A DNA stretch of 19,384 bases, from positions 1-19,384 of the forward strand of contig CAYWTY010000033.1 in assembly GCA_964461335.1 (NCBI GenBank), given 5' to 3'. This stretch comes from JAKJBL01 sp964461335. Lineage in GTDB: Bacteria > Bacillota > Clostridia > Christensenellales > CAG-138. The notes under the pieces are model-generated. The model did no database searches. It was not told the origin of the DNA and saw nothing but the letters and a program-made list of their open reading frames with translations. Each line of letters starts with the position of its first letter. Position 1 is the stretch's first letter. Positions 1 to 8,495 of the stretch are shown here, in pieces. The translations under genes and the position numbers were made by a program.

Positions 1-86
1 ATCGGGGGTTTTCTCTTGCTTCTTTCTGTTACCTATGTAGTGTATCTCAACAGTACATTATATATGCTCTATATACTGCTCTGATG
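1..86. other. AT-rich region downstream of obg
   Basis: No gene or convincing terminator is seen. It has a short TATAT-GCTCT-ATATA hairpin (62-76) and a TATAAT on the minus strand (57-62) without a matching -35. The window edge prevents reading what obg is followed by. Confidence 0.4.
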
Positions 87-1358
87 TTATTCTATAAAGT
101 CAAATTCCCACTCGCCAAGGCGCACATGGCTGCCTTCACCAGCTCCTGCCTCTTTTAGGGCATCAATTATGCCTGTGCTTTTTAAAAGCATCTGAAACCT
201 GCGCATGGACTGCTCGTCATTAGGGTCGGTTTCATCAAGGAGCCTTTCTACTTCCCCTCCTAAAGCAACAAATGCACCGTCTTCGTCTTTATAAACTTCA
301 AAGCCCTCACTATAAAGCGGCTCTTCGACAAGCGCCTCTTCTTCAAACTCAGGTACAGGCGGGAGCGTAAGAGCAAGCCCAAAAACAGCCTTAACCATTG
401 GCATAAGCCCTTTATGCATAAGCGCGCTTATTTCAAACACTTGCACACCCTTAGGTAAAAGCGCTTCTTTTAACTCACGGATGCCCTCAGCTGCCCTTGG
501 CATATCCATTTTATTTGCAACAACTATCTGTGGGAGCGCTGCAAGCGTTTCGCTGTAAGCATTTAGCTCAGCATTTAAAAGCGTATATGCTTCAAGCGGG
601 CTTCTCTCTTCTTCAAAGCTTGCATCAACAACATGTATAAGCATGCGTGTGCGCTCAATATGCCTTAAAAACTCATGCCCAAGCCCTGCGCCCTTGCTTG
701 CGCCTTCAATAAGCCCTGGGATATCCGCAAGTACAAGCCGTGAGGAATACTGCTCAAGCACACCGAGGTTTGGCGCAAGCGTAGTAAAGTGGTAGTTTGC
801 AATTTTGGGCTTTGCGCTTGTAAGCGCAGCAAGAAGTGTGGATTTGCCTGCGTTTGGCATGCCTATTATGCCTATGTCTGCAATTAGCTTAAGCTCAAGC
901 TCAACCTCGCGCTCAAGCGTCCTTTTACCGCTTTGTGCAAAGCGCGGTGTTTGGCGCGTAGGCGTTGCAAAGCGCGCATTCCCCTTGCCGCCCCCTCCGC
1001 CCTTTAGGAGGCGCTTTTGCTTATTAGGCTTGTTCATATCTGCAACAAGCTTGCCAGTTTGCAAATCGCGCACAATTGTACCAACAGGCACTTTAATAAG
1101 CATATCGCTGCCGTTTTTGCCTGTTGAGAGTGCAGTTTTACCATCCTCACCGCGCTCTGCGCGATAATGACGCTTAAATTTAAAATCCAAAAGTGTGCTT
1201 AGACTTTGGTCTGCTTCGAAAATTATATCTCCGCCTTTGCCTCCGTCACCGCCAAAAGGTCCGCCCCTTGGCACATATTTTTCACGGCGGAACGCTACGC
1301 AGCCATTGCCCCCATCCCCTGCTTTAATAAGAATTTTCGCTTTATCAAGAAATTGCAT
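87..1358 (-). CDS. obg: GTPase Obg/CgtA, ribosome assembly factor
   Basis: Essential GTPase that binds the large ribosomal subunit during late assembly and links it to growth and stress control; cytoplasmic. The 423 residues carry the full family layout. The glycine-rich Obg fold fills residues 1-158 (AGDGGNG near 13-19, GGDGGKGGD near 36-44). The G domain has G1 GMPNAGKS at 166-173, G3 DIPG at 212-215, G4 NKMD at 282-285 and G5 SAL at 311-313. The C-terminal OCT domain runs from about 345 to 423 and ends in a short acidic tail. Length is normal for the family. The ATG follows GAAAGG at good spacing. It lies 27 nt after nth and is the last gene seen in the minus-strand block. The usual partners rplU and rpmA are not upstream, which is a departure from common Bacillota gene order. 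Confidence 0.97.
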   Translation of the reverse strand: MQFLDKAKILIKAGDGGNGCVAFRREKYVPRGGPFGGDGGKGGDIIFEADQSLSTLLDFKFKRHYRAERGEDGKTALSTGKNGSDMLIKVPVGTIVRDLQTGKLVADMNKPNKQKRLLKGGGGGKGNARFATPTRQTPRFAQSGKRTLEREVELELKLIADIGIIGMPNAGKSTLLAALTSAKPKIANYHFTTLAPNLGVLEQYSSRLVLADIPGLIEGASKGAGLGHEFLRHIERTRMLIHVVDASFEEERSPLEAYTLLNAELNAYSETLAALPQIVVANKMDMPRAAEGIRELKEALLPKGVQVFEISALMHKGLMPMVKAVFGLALTLPPVPEFEEEALVEEPLYSEGFEVYKDEDGAFVALGGEVERLLDETDPNDEQSMRRFQMLLKSTGIIDALKEAGAGEGSHVRLGEWEFDFIE

Positions 1359-1385
1359 ATTCTGCCTTTCGTGCCTTCCTTATGC

Positions 1386-2021
1386 TTAGCCTTCACGCCT
1401 ATACCACTCACAATACGCATTAAGTGCGCAGCTAACGCATTTTGGGTTCCTGCTCATGCACACCCTGCGGCCATGGAGTATAAGGTAGTGGTGGGCTTTA
1501 GACCAAAGCTCCTTTGGTATAGCTTCCATAAGCTGAAGTTCTGTTTTTAGTACATCTTTTGCATTAGCTATCCCTATGCGGTTTGCAACACGGAAAACAT
1601 GTGTATCAACAGCTATTGCAGGTATATTAAACGCATTGCTTAAAACAACATTTGCAGTTTTCCTGCCTACTCCATTAAGGCGCATAAGCGCTTCGCGCGT
1701 TTTCGGCACTTCACCATTATAGTCCTTAAGGAGTATTTTGCTCATGGCTATTATATTTCTGCCCTTTGACTTATAAAGCCCGCATGTTTTTATATATTCA
1801 AAGAGCGTTTCTTCTTCAAGTGCAGCAAACTGCTCTGCTAAGTTATAAACCGGGAAAAGCGCACGCGTGCAAATATTAACCTGCTTGTCCGTACTTTGCG
1901 CGCTTAAAATTGTAGCTACGAGCAGTTCAAAAGGGGTGCTAAACTCAAGCTCACTTTTTGGCTCTGGGTATGCATTTTGAAAAATGCCAAGTACATCTTT
2001 AAGTTCGCCCTCTTTAAGCAT
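1386..2021 (-). CDS. nth: Endonuclease III (DNA glycosylase/AP lyase)
   Basis: Base-excision repair enzyme that removes oxidised pyrimidines and cuts at the abasic site. The 211 residues match the family's usual length. The helix-hairpin-helix LNGVGRKTA holds the catalytic lysine (K121), and the catalytic aspartate is D139 in VDTHVFR. The C-terminal 4Fe-4S loop is complete, with cysteines at 188, 195, 198 and 204 in C-x6-C-x2-C-x5-C spacing. Its ATG shares one base with the TAA stop of glmM (TAATG), so it is probably translated by coupling from glmM. This explains the lack of any need for a separate promoter. Nothing is missing or unusual in the protein. Confidence 0.97.
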   Translation of the reverse strand: MLKEGELKDVLGIFQNAYPEPKSELEFSTPFELLVATILSAQSTDKQVNICTRALFPVYNLAEQFAALEEETLFEYIKTCGLYKSKGRNIIAMSKILLKDYNGEVPKTREALMRLNGVGRKTANVVLSNAFNIPAIAVDTHVFRVANRIGIANAKDVLKTELQLMEAIPKELWSKAHHYLILHGRRVCMSRNPKCVSCALNAYCEWYRREG

Positions 2022-3379
2022 TAGCCCTTGAGCCTTCCATTATGGTTTTTTATGATGATGTGCGCAAGCGCAGCTGCGCTGTTTCTTATTTCAATTTCGT
2101 TTTCGCCTTCAAGCATAATGCGGATTAAAGGTTCAGTGCCTGATTTGCGAATAAGCACGCGGCCTGACTTTCCAAGCGCTAAAGCAATGCTTTCTTTTGC
2201 TTTTGCTAAGTCTATATCATTTAATGCAGCATCCTTTGCACTTTCTTCAATTTGCACATTAACAAGCACCTGCGGGTAAATAGGGATTTCATCCGCAAGC
2301 TCGCTAAAGCGCTTGCCGGAATTCTTTATAACATTTAAAAGCCTAATTGCGCTTAAAAGCCCATCGCCTGTTGTATGAGAGTCTGCAAAAACTATATGTC
2401 CGGATTGTTCGCCGCCTAAGGAATAGCCCTTTTCAAGGATGCGCTCAAGCACATAGCGGTCGCCTACTGCAGTTTCTTCTGTGTTTATGCCTGCTTCATT
2501 GAGCTTTAGCTTAAGACCTAGGTTGCTCATAAGCGTAATTACGAGGGTATCGAGCTTTAGCATGCGCCGCTTTTTATACTCAAGCGCAAGAATGCCGAGT
2601 ATGCGGTCGCCATCAACAATGCGGGAGCGTTCGTCAACTGCAATAAGCCTATCTGCATCTCCATCAAAGGCAAACCCTATATCAGCGCAGTTCTCGCTTA
2701 CAAGCTGCCTGAGCCTTTCAGGGTGGGTTGAACCGCATTGGTCGTTTATGTTATAGCCGTCAGGCTCATCCGAAAAGCTCATAACAGTTGCGCCAAGCTT
2801 TGAAAACACGCCGCTTGCAAGCTTGCTTGCTGAACCGTTTGCACAATCAAGCACAATGCGCATTCCATCAAGCGAGCAGCTTGCCTCTTTTAATAAAAAT
2901 GCGGTATATTCGAGCACACCCCTGTATGCATGGGTTACCCGCCCTACCAAGGCGCCTGTTGGCCTGGGTTTTTCGTACCCATTGCGAATGAGCGCCTCAA
3001 TTTCTTCTTCAAGGCTGTCGCTAAGCTTATAGCCGCGCTTATCAAACCATTTAAAGCCGTTATATTCCATTAGGTTGTGTGAGGCGGAAATCATAACTGC
3101 TGCATCAGCTTCATACATGCGCACAAGGTAGGCAAGCGCAGGCGTAGGTATAACGCCTAAGTAAACAACATCCCCGCCTACTGAGCATATGCCTGCAGAG
3201 AGCGCGCCAAAGAGCATATCCGCTGATTTTCGCGTATCTGTGCCAATAAGAATCCTCGGCGAGTGCACTTCGCTTGCAAGCACAAACGCGCCTGCCTGGC
3301 CCATGCGCATTGCAAGTTCAAGGCTTAAATCCGCATTTGCAATTCCGCGCACTCCATCTGTGCCGAACAACTCCCCCAT
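2021..3379 (-). CDS. glmM: Phosphoglucosamine mutase
   Basis: Converts glucosamine-6-phosphate to glucosamine-1-phosphate, the step before UDP-GlcNAc in peptidoglycan precursor synthesis; cytoplasmic. The N-terminus GTDGVRG is diagnostic. The phosphoserine loop is SASHN with S100 as the active serine. The magnesium loop DGDADR holds D239, D241 and D243. A GEQSGH sugar-binding motif follows, and the C-terminal RKSGTEPLIRIM phosphate-binding loop is present. At 452 residues it is a standard length. One oddity is that the residue after SASHN is leucine (CTA) where the family normally has proline. A strong AAGGAGGG precedes the ATG. trxB ends 14 nt upstream and nth overlaps downstream. Confidence 0.97.
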   Translation of the reverse strand: MGELFGTDGVRGIANADLSLELAMRMGQAGAFVLASEVHSPRILIGTDTRKSADMLFGALSAGICSVGGDVVYLGVIPTPALAYLVRMYEADAAVMISASHNLMEYNGFKWFDKRGYKLSDSLEEEIEALIRNGYEKPRPTGALVGRVTHAYRGVLEYTAFLLKEASCSLDGMRIVLDCANGSASKLASGVFSKLGATVMSFSDEPDGYNINDQCGSTHPERLRQLVSENCADIGFAFDGDADRLIAVDERSRIVDGDRILGILALEYKKRRMLKLDTLVITLMSNLGLKLKLNEAGINTEETAVGDRYVLERILEKGYSLGGEQSGHIVFADSHTTGDGLLSAIRLLNVIKNSGKRFSELADEIPIYPQVLVNVQIEESAKDAALNDIDLAKAKESIALALGKSGRVLIRKSGTEPLIRIMLEGENEIEIRNSAAALAHIIIKNHNGRLKG

Positions 3380-3393
3380 ATGCCCTCCTTAGC

Positions 3394-4323
3394 TTAATTT
3401 GAAGCTGCCTGTTTAAGTGTTGATAGGTACTCAAGCGCACTTGTTGCAGCAATAGCACCATCAGAAACTGCAGTTACAACCTGCCTAAGCGGCGTTTCGC
3501 GTGCATCGCCTGCAGCATATACTCCTGCAAGGGATGTGCGCATTGAAGCATCAGTCTGTATATAGCCCTGTGCGCTTAAGGGCAGCTGCCCGCGTACAAG
3601 GCGCGTTCTTGGCTCAATGCCTACTGCAATAAACACACCGCCAAGCTCAAGCTCCTTTGTTGTGTTTGACTCAATATGCCTAAGCCGTATGCCGCGAATT
3701 TTGTCTTCACCAAGCAGCGCTGTTGCAACATGGCTCCAAAGTACCTCGATTTTATCCTCACCAAGCACTGAAGTTTGCAAGAGCTTGCAGCCGCGAAACT
3801 CATTGCGCCTGTGTATGAGAAAGACCTTTTTAGCAAACCGCGCAAGGTAGAGCGCATCTTGTAGAGCTGTATCTCCACCGCCTATAACGCATACTTCCCT
3901 GTTGCGGAAAAACGCGCCATCGCAGCTTGCACAGTAGGAAAGCCCAGCGCCAACGAAAGTATCCTCGTTTTCTAAGTTGAGCTTTTTCGGGCTTGCACCC
4001 ATAGAAAGTATAACAGTACGGCTTAGCACGCAGCCCTGTGCTGTTTCAACGCTTTTTGTAGGGTATGCAAGGTCGAGCCCTTTTACAGGCTCATAGCGTA
4101 TGTCAAGGCCAAAGCGTACTGCCTGTTCCTGCATCCTAAGCCCAAGCTCGCTGCCCTCTATGCCATTAGAAAACCCGGGGTAATTATCTATGCGCGGAGT
4201 TTTTGCAGCCTGCCCGCCTACATAGACTTCCTCAAAGAGCATAGTATTTGCACCGCCGCGTGCAGCGTATAGCCCTGCAGCTAGGCCTGCAGGCCCGCCG
4301 CCTATAATCGCTATATCAACCAT
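3394..4323 (-). CDS. trxB: Thioredoxin-disulfide reductase
   Basis: NADPH-dependent flavoenzyme that keeps thioredoxin reduced in the cytoplasm. The protein has 309 residues when started at the ATG at 4323. This start is chosen over an in-frame GTG at 4344 because AAGGAG sits just upstream of the ATG and inside the longer reading. The FAD motif GGGPAGLAAGLYAA is at the N-terminus. The redox-active pair is C131-A-S-C134 followed by DG. The NADPH site has GGGDTA at 148-153 and HRR at 171-173, and a second FAD motif GVYAAGDAR lies near the C-terminus. The NADPH motifs point to a classical thioredoxin reductase rather than a ferredoxin-dependent type, though a specialised paralogue cannot be excluded. 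It lies in the rpe-trxB-glmM run. Confidence 0.94.
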   Translation of the reverse strand: MVDIAIIGGGPAGLAAGLYAARGGANTMLFEEVYVGGQAAKTPRIDNYPGFSNGIEGSELGLRMQEQAVRFGLDIRYEPVKGLDLAYPTKSVETAQGCVLSRTVILSMGASPKKLNLENEDTFVGAGLSYCASCDGAFFRNREVCVIGGGDTALQDALYLARFAKKVFLIHRRNEFRGCKLLQTSVLGEDKIEVLWSHVATALLGEDKIRGIRLRHIESNTTKELELGGVFIAVGIEPRTRLVRGQLPLSAQGYIQTDASMRTSLAGVYAAGDARETPLRQVVTAVSDGAIAATSALEYLSTLKQAASN

Positions 4324-4337
4324 AATATTCTCCTTTT

Positions 4338-4359
4338 CACGCACTTATGCAAGTGTAGC
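4338..4359 (-). repeat. Short hairpin between rpe and trxB
   Basis: The gap between rpe and trxB contains a perfect 5-bp inverted repeat with a 4-nt loop (CACTT-ATGC-AAGTG, 4342-4355), just ahead of the trxB ribosome site. There is no T-run after it, so it does not look like an intrinsic terminator. It could be an RNA processing or stability element, or chance. Confidence 0.3.
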
Positions 4360-5004
4360 TTAACCTCTAAGTTCTGCAATAGTTTTTGCCATATCTGCGC
4401 TTTTAAAAACTGCATTGCCTGCAATAAGCACATTTGCGCCTGCTTCTATACATAGTTTTGCTGTTCTGGGGTTTATTCCGCCATCTACTTGAATGTCGAG
4501 CATTATGCCGCGCTTTATTGCCATTTCTCTAAGTCTTGCAATCTTTTTAAGCACAAGCTCTAAAAACTCCTGCCCGCCAAAGCCCGGGTTTACGCTCATT
4601 AAAAGCACAAGGTCGCAGCTCTCAAGCACATCTTCTAACATAACAACAGGAGTTGCAGGGTTTAGAACAAGCCCTGCGCGAATATTCTTTGCGCGTATGC
4701 GCGAGAGCAGGCGCTCTATATGGCGCTCTGCCTCAACATGGAAGGTTATACTGTCCGCCCCTGCGTCAATAAAAGGCTCAACCCAATCTGACGGGTGCTC
4801 AACCATTAAATGTACGTCAAACAAAAGCTTGCTGTGGCGCCTTAGCGCTTTGCACATTAAAGGCCCAAAGGACATATTAGGCACAAAATGCCCATCCATA
4901 ATATCAAGGTGGAGCCAATCTGCGCCGCTTGCTTCAAGCAATTTTAAAGCATCCGCCATATAGCCAAAATCTGCGGAAAGAATGGAAGGTGCTATTTTAA
5001 TCAT
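4360..5004 (-). CDS. rpe: Ribulose-phosphate 3-epimerase
   Basis: Interconverts ribulose-5-phosphate and xylulose-5-phosphate in the pentose phosphate pathway. The 214-residue TIM barrel shows the whole set of family motifs: APSILSADF at the N-terminus, HLDIMDGHFVPNMSFGP with metal ligands H32 and D34, DVHLMVEHP with H65, VNPGFGGQ in the phosphate loop near 138-145, and QVDGGI with catalytic D174. Length is normal. GAAAGG lies upstream of the ATG. It follows rsgA by 24 nt; the rsgA-rpe order downstream of the PASTA kinase is a familiar arrangement in Bacillota. Confidence 0.97.
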   Translation of the reverse strand: MIKIAPSILSADFGYMADALKLLEASGADWLHLDIMDGHFVPNMSFGPLMCKALRRHSKLLFDVHLMVEHPSDWVEPFIDAGADSITFHVEAERHIERLLSRIRAKNIRAGLVLNPATPVVMLEDVLESCDLVLLMSVNPGFGGQEFLELVLKKIARLREMAIKRGIMLDIQVDGGINPRTAKLCIEAGANVLIAGNAVFKSADMAKTIAELRG

Positions 5005-5028
5005 TTATTTGCCTTTCTCTATGCGTAT

Positions 5029-5907
5029 TCAGTCATAGCGCTTATTGTGAAGCGTTTCAAACTGGTTCTTCAGCTCTACATAGCGCTCATAGCGGCCTAA
5101 AGAGAGGCCACCGGTTTTAACAAGCTCCCTAACTGCGCAGCCCGGCTCTTGCCTGTGGGAGCAAAGTGAAAAGCGGCAGTTTTTAGGCGCATCACCAAAT
5201 TCGCGGTATGCAAGGTCAAGCTCAGGCTGCAAAAGCGCCTCAAGTTCAAGGAGCGAAAAGCCGGGCGTGTCGAGCACAGCGCCTCCGCGATACGGCCAAA
5301 GCTCAACATGGCGCGTAGTATGCCTGCCGCGGGGCGCACGGCTTGCAAGCCTGCCAACAGGCAGGTTTAGCATTGGTAAAAGCGCGTTTAAGAGCGAGCT
5401 TTTACCAACTGCGCTCTGGCCTGCAAAGCAAGTTACCTTGTTTGTAAGCGCCTCTTTAAGGTCATCAACCCCCTGCCCTGTAAGCGCTGAAAGCGTAAGT
5501 GTCGAATAAGCGGAATATTCCTCTAAAAGCGGGCTTAGGGTTTCATCATCAGCTTCATCGTATTTGTTAAACGCTATAAGCGGCTCAATTTTAAGAGGCG
5601 CTGCCTGGAGCAGGAGCTTATCTAAAAGCAAAAGGTCCGGCTTTGGGGCAGAAAGCGAGAGCACTATTACAAGCTGGTCAATATTTGCAACCTGCGGCCT
5701 AAGCAGGATATTTGTGCGTTCAAGAATTTCAACAATTGCAGCATGCCCATCCTTTTGGCGCACAAACTCAATTCTATCCCCGCAAATTGGTGTTAGGCCC
5801 TCAAGCCTGAAGCGGCCGCGCGCTAAAGCTGTAACTTCTTCATTTTCTGAAGTCAAAATTGTATAAAACCCGCCGACTCCCTTAAGCACTAAGCCTGTTT
5901 CACGCAT
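5029..5907 (-). CDS. rsgA: Ribosome small-subunit GTPase RsgA
   Basis: Circularly permuted GTPase that checks late maturation of the 30S subunit. The 292 residues show an N-terminal OB-fold (1-70) and then GTPase motifs in permuted order: G4 NKYD at 114-117, G1 GQSAVGKS at 163-170 and G3 DTPG at 213-216. The C-terminal zinc finger has C244, C249, H251 and C257. It starts 3 nt after the kinase stop, so translation is probably coupled. In Bacillus this GTPase is a reported substrate of the neighbouring type of Ser/Thr kinase (knowledge of the family, not seen here). Confidence 0.96.
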   Translation of the reverse strand: MRETGLVLKGVGGFYTILTSENEEVTALARGRFRLEGLTPICGDRIEFVRQKDGHAAIVEILERTNILLRPQVANIDQLVIVLSLSAPKPDLLLLDKLLLQAAPLKIEPLIAFNKYDEADDETLSPLLEEYSAYSTLTLSALTGQGVDDLKEALTNKVTCFAGQSAVGKSSLLNALLPMLNLPVGRLASRAPRGRHTTRHVELWPYRGGAVLDTPGFSLLELEALLQPELDLAYREFGDAPKNCRFSLCSHRQEPGCAVRELVKTGGLSLGRYERYVELKNQFETLHNKRYD

Positions 5908-5910
5908 AAT

Positions 5911-7761
5911 CTACCCTGTATGCGAAAACATGACTGCTGTTTTGCGCGTAAGCACATTGTTGAGATAAACGAGCATTTGCTGCTCTCCTCCTTCGCCGAT
6001 AGCTGCAATAAATGATATTTCCTGCTCAGCCCCTTCATCAAGGAGCGCCTCATAAACAACCCTTTCGTATTCAACATTTCCCAATGTAAGCGGGATTGTT
6101 GCAAGAAGCTTTGTTTCGGGCGCAAGAATGTCAACGCCAAACGCTATATTTGTTGTATAAAGCCCTGAAAGCATGCCTGAAACTGTAAGCTCAACTGCAT
6201 TTGCATTTGAGGCGTTTTCCCCCTCTGCAGGGTTTTGTTTAAGCACAATATCCTCTGCTTGAGTATCAGGCGTTTGTGTAAGCTTTACGCGAATTGAAGA
6301 AAAGCCCGCTTCTTTTAAAAGCGGCAGAGCGCGCTTAAGCGGAAGCCCTGTTATGCTTATCATCTCAATTGTGCGGTTCGGCTCGCCGCTTATAAAAAGA
6401 TGCACTTCATCGCCTTCAAAAAGCGATGTGCCCTCTGCTGGGTCCTGCTTAAACACAGTGCCTACTGGCGCATCTGAAACGCGGTATTCTATATCCCCGC
6501 GTATTAAGCCTGCTTCAAGGAGCGCTTCTTCAGCTTCTTTAAGCGTTGAGCCAACAAGCTCAGGCACGCGAGGCATAAATGCGCCTGCACTAACAGTTAC
6601 AGAAATTTGGCTGCCGCTTTTAAGCGCTGTGCCAGCAATCGGGGTTTGCGCAAGCACTACTCCTCCTGGGAACTCTGTGCTTGTTACGGTTTCTATTATA
6701 TCTATTGAGTATGTGCGAAGTTTTGCCATGTTTTTCGCATCCTCAATTGTTTTGCCAACAAGCTTAGGCACAAGCTCTGTGCTGCTTATTGCGCGGCGTT
6801 CAAGCACAGCACGGGCAGCAAGAAATAGTGCGCTAAAGAGCCCGAGTACAACAACAGCAGAAAGCGCAATGCGGAATATGCCCCGCTTTGCCTTTTTATC
6901 TGCACGTTTTTCAGTCTGCCTCGCAAATGTGCCAGAGGGTTCGCGAAGGGCGCGCATAAGGTCTTGGCGCATCTCTTTTGCGCTTTGGTAGCGCATAGTA
7001 GGCTCCTTTGATGCAGCCTTCATAATAATGTCGTTTAAGGCAGGTGTGAGCGCAGGGTTTAGCTTTATTGGGGGTGTAAGCTCATCCTGCACATGCTTTA
7101 GGGCAATAGAGACTGAGCTTTCCGCCTGAAAGGGGAGGGAGGCTGTAACCATTTCATAAAGGGTTATGCCCATTGAGTATATATCGCTTGTGCTTGTTAC
7201 AGGCAGCCCCTTTGCCTGCTCAGGCGAAAGGTAGTGCACAGAGCCAAAGACATTTGCACCTGCAAGCGTTGTAGTGTCAGAGGCAGTGTTGCGCGCAATC
7301 CCAAAATCTGTTAGCTTTGCTCTGCCGCGCGTGTTTATTATAATATTCTGCGGCTTTACATCGCGGTGGATTATGCCCTTTTCATGCGCGTGCGCAAGCG
7401 CATCAAGCACTTGGCATGCAAGGTTTATTGCATGGCGCGGCGTAAGAGGGCCCTTTGTTAAAATCCGCTCTTTAAGAGTGATGCCTTCTACATATTCAAG
7501 CACAATAAAGGGCATATCGCGGTCAAGCCCTACATCATACGGCCGCACTATATTTTCATGCGAGAGCGCGAGCACAGCCTGCGCTTCTTGGCCAAAGCGG
7601 CGCAAAAATGCAGCATCCTGCCCAAACTCTTGCTTTAAAAGCTTAATTGCAACAGTTCTATGTTGGGGGAAAAGCTCTGTTGCTTTATAAACATCCGCCA
7701 TTCCGCCTGAGCCGAGCTTTTCAAGCAATTCGTATTTCCCGGCAAGTATGCGGCCGTTCAT
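5911..7761 (-). CDS. prkC: PASTA-domain Ser/Thr protein kinase (PrkC/StkP type)
   Basis: Membrane kinase that senses peptidoglycan fragments and phosphorylates proteins of cell-wall synthesis, division and translation. The cytoplasmic kinase domain (about 9-265) is complete: glycine loop GSGGMA at 17-22, K40, alpha-C E59, catalytic HRDVKPQN with D134 and N139, and DFG at 152-154. An activation loop rich in threonine leads to SPEQA. A basic stretch then precedes one transmembrane helix at about 295-318. Three extracellular PASTA repeats follow at about 328-393, 396-462 and 463-527. The last 85 or so residues form a tail that I do not recognise. Its ATG overlaps the phosphatase stop as ATGA. 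Total length of 616 is typical for the family. Confidence 0.96.
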   Translation of the reverse strand: MNGRILAGKYELLEKLGSGGMADVYKATELFPQHRTVAIKLLKQEFGQDAAFLRRFGQEAQAVLALSHENIVRPYDVGLDRDMPFIVLEYVEGITLKERILTKGPLTPRHAINLACQVLDALAHAHEKGIIHRDVKPQNIIINTRGRAKLTDFGIARNTASDTTTLAGANVFGSVHYLSPEQAKGLPVTSTSDIYSMGITLYEMVTASLPFQAESSVSIALKHVQDELTPPIKLNPALTPALNDIIMKAASKEPTMRYQSAKEMRQDLMRALREPSGTFARQTEKRADKKAKRGIFRIALSAVVVLGLFSALFLAARAVLERRAISSTELVPKLVGKTIEDAKNMAKLRTYSIDIIETVTSTEFPGGVVLAQTPIAGTALKSGSQISVTVSAGAFMPRVPELVGSTLKEAEEALLEAGLIRGDIEYRVSDAPVGTVFKQDPAEGTSLFEGDEVHLFISGEPNRTIEMISITGLPLKRALPLLKEAGFSSIRVKLTQTPDTQAEDIVLKQNPAEGENASNANAVELTVSGMLSGLYTTNIAFGVDILAPETKLLATIPLTLGNVEYERVVYEALLDEGAEQEISFIAAIGEGGEQQMLVYLNNVLTRKTAVMFSHTG

Positions 7762-8495
7762 GCTGCATCACCTCCGGTATTTTTAGCAAGCACAACGCTA
7801 ATATTGTCAGTTGCGCCTGCTTTAAGCGCAAGCTTTACTAAGCGCCCGGCAAGTGCGTGAAGCGAGATATTTAAGCGCAGGCTTGCTTCGATTTCTTCGT
7901 CTTTTACGCTGCCGTGGAGCCCGTCCGTAGAAAGGAGGAGAATATCTCCCTCGCTCCAGCGCCGAACAAAAAAGTCCGCTTCTTCGTTTAGCGATGTGCC
8001 AAGGCTTCGGGTTATTATATTGCGCTGCGGGTGGCTGCTTGCCTCAAGCTCTGTAATTGCGCCGTTTGCAACAAGCACAGCAACAAAGCTGTGGTCGTGG
8101 GTGACTTGGGTTAGGTTCCAGCCGTCAAAGTGGTAAAGGCGGCTGTCGCCTATATTAGCAGCAATAAATTGGTCACAAAAAAGCAGAGCAAGCGTAAGAG
8201 TTGTGCCCATGCCGCGGCAGCCTTCGTCAAGCTGCGCTTCTTGGTAAATTTCTTCATTTGCTGCTTTAATTGCTTGGCGAATGCGCTGCACAGGGTCCTG
8301 CTCAAGGCTCTGGCTGCTTTTTGAAATTGAGCTGCTTACTGCTTCTATTGCAGCAGCGCTTGCGCGCTTGCCCCCTGCATGGCCGCCCATGCCATCTGCA
8401 ACAGCAACAAGCTGCACCCCCTCTGCTTGAGGCAGGTACAGGCTATCCTCATTTCTTAAACGCAGGCCTATATTTGTTCTTGCTGCGAAATTCAC
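7758..8495 (-). CDS. PP2C-family Ser/Thr protein phosphatase (PrpC/Stp type)
   Basis: Metal-dependent phosphatase that reverses phosphorylation by the kinase encoded next to it. The 245 residues carry the PP2C motifs in order: RNEDS with D17, VADGMGGHAGG with metal ligand D34, GMGTTLTLALL, ANIGDSRLY, LSTDGLHG and TDNISVV near the C-terminus. There is no signal peptide or membrane helix, so it should be cytoplasmic. It overlaps rapZ upstream and the kinase downstream by four bases each (ATGA), a sign of tight co-translation. The symbols prpC and stp are both in use for this family, so none is assigned. Confidence 0.95.
   Translation of the reverse strand: MNFAARTNIGLRLRNEDSLYLPQAEGVQLVAVADGMGGHAGGKRASAAAIEAVSSSISKSSQSLEQDPVQRIRQAIKAANEEIYQEAQLDEGCRGMGTTLTLALLFCDQFIAANIGDSRLYHFDGWNLTQVTHDHSFVAVLVANGAITELEASSHPQRNIITRSLGTSLNEEADFFVRRWSEGDILLLSTDGLHGSVKDEEIEASLRLNISLHALAGRLVKLALKAGATDNISVVLAKNTGGDAA

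Noticed and set aside
805..1167. Plus-strand frame opposite the Obg GTPase region
   Set aside because: Low-complexity Ser/Pro composition mirrors the glycine-rich Obg fold; not a gene.
3621..3878. An 85-codon minus-strand frame inside trxB in another frame
   Set aside because: It overlaps the complete trxB gene on the same strand and shows no motif or ribosome site.
4493..4963. A 156-codon plus-strand frame opposite rpe
   Set aside because: A shadow of rpe: no family signal, and rpe is complete on the other strand.
6353..6991. A 212-codon open frame on the plus strand opposite the PASTA kinase
   Set aside because: It is antisense to well-conserved kinase and PASTA sequence, has no recognisable motif and is explained by codon bias of the real gene.
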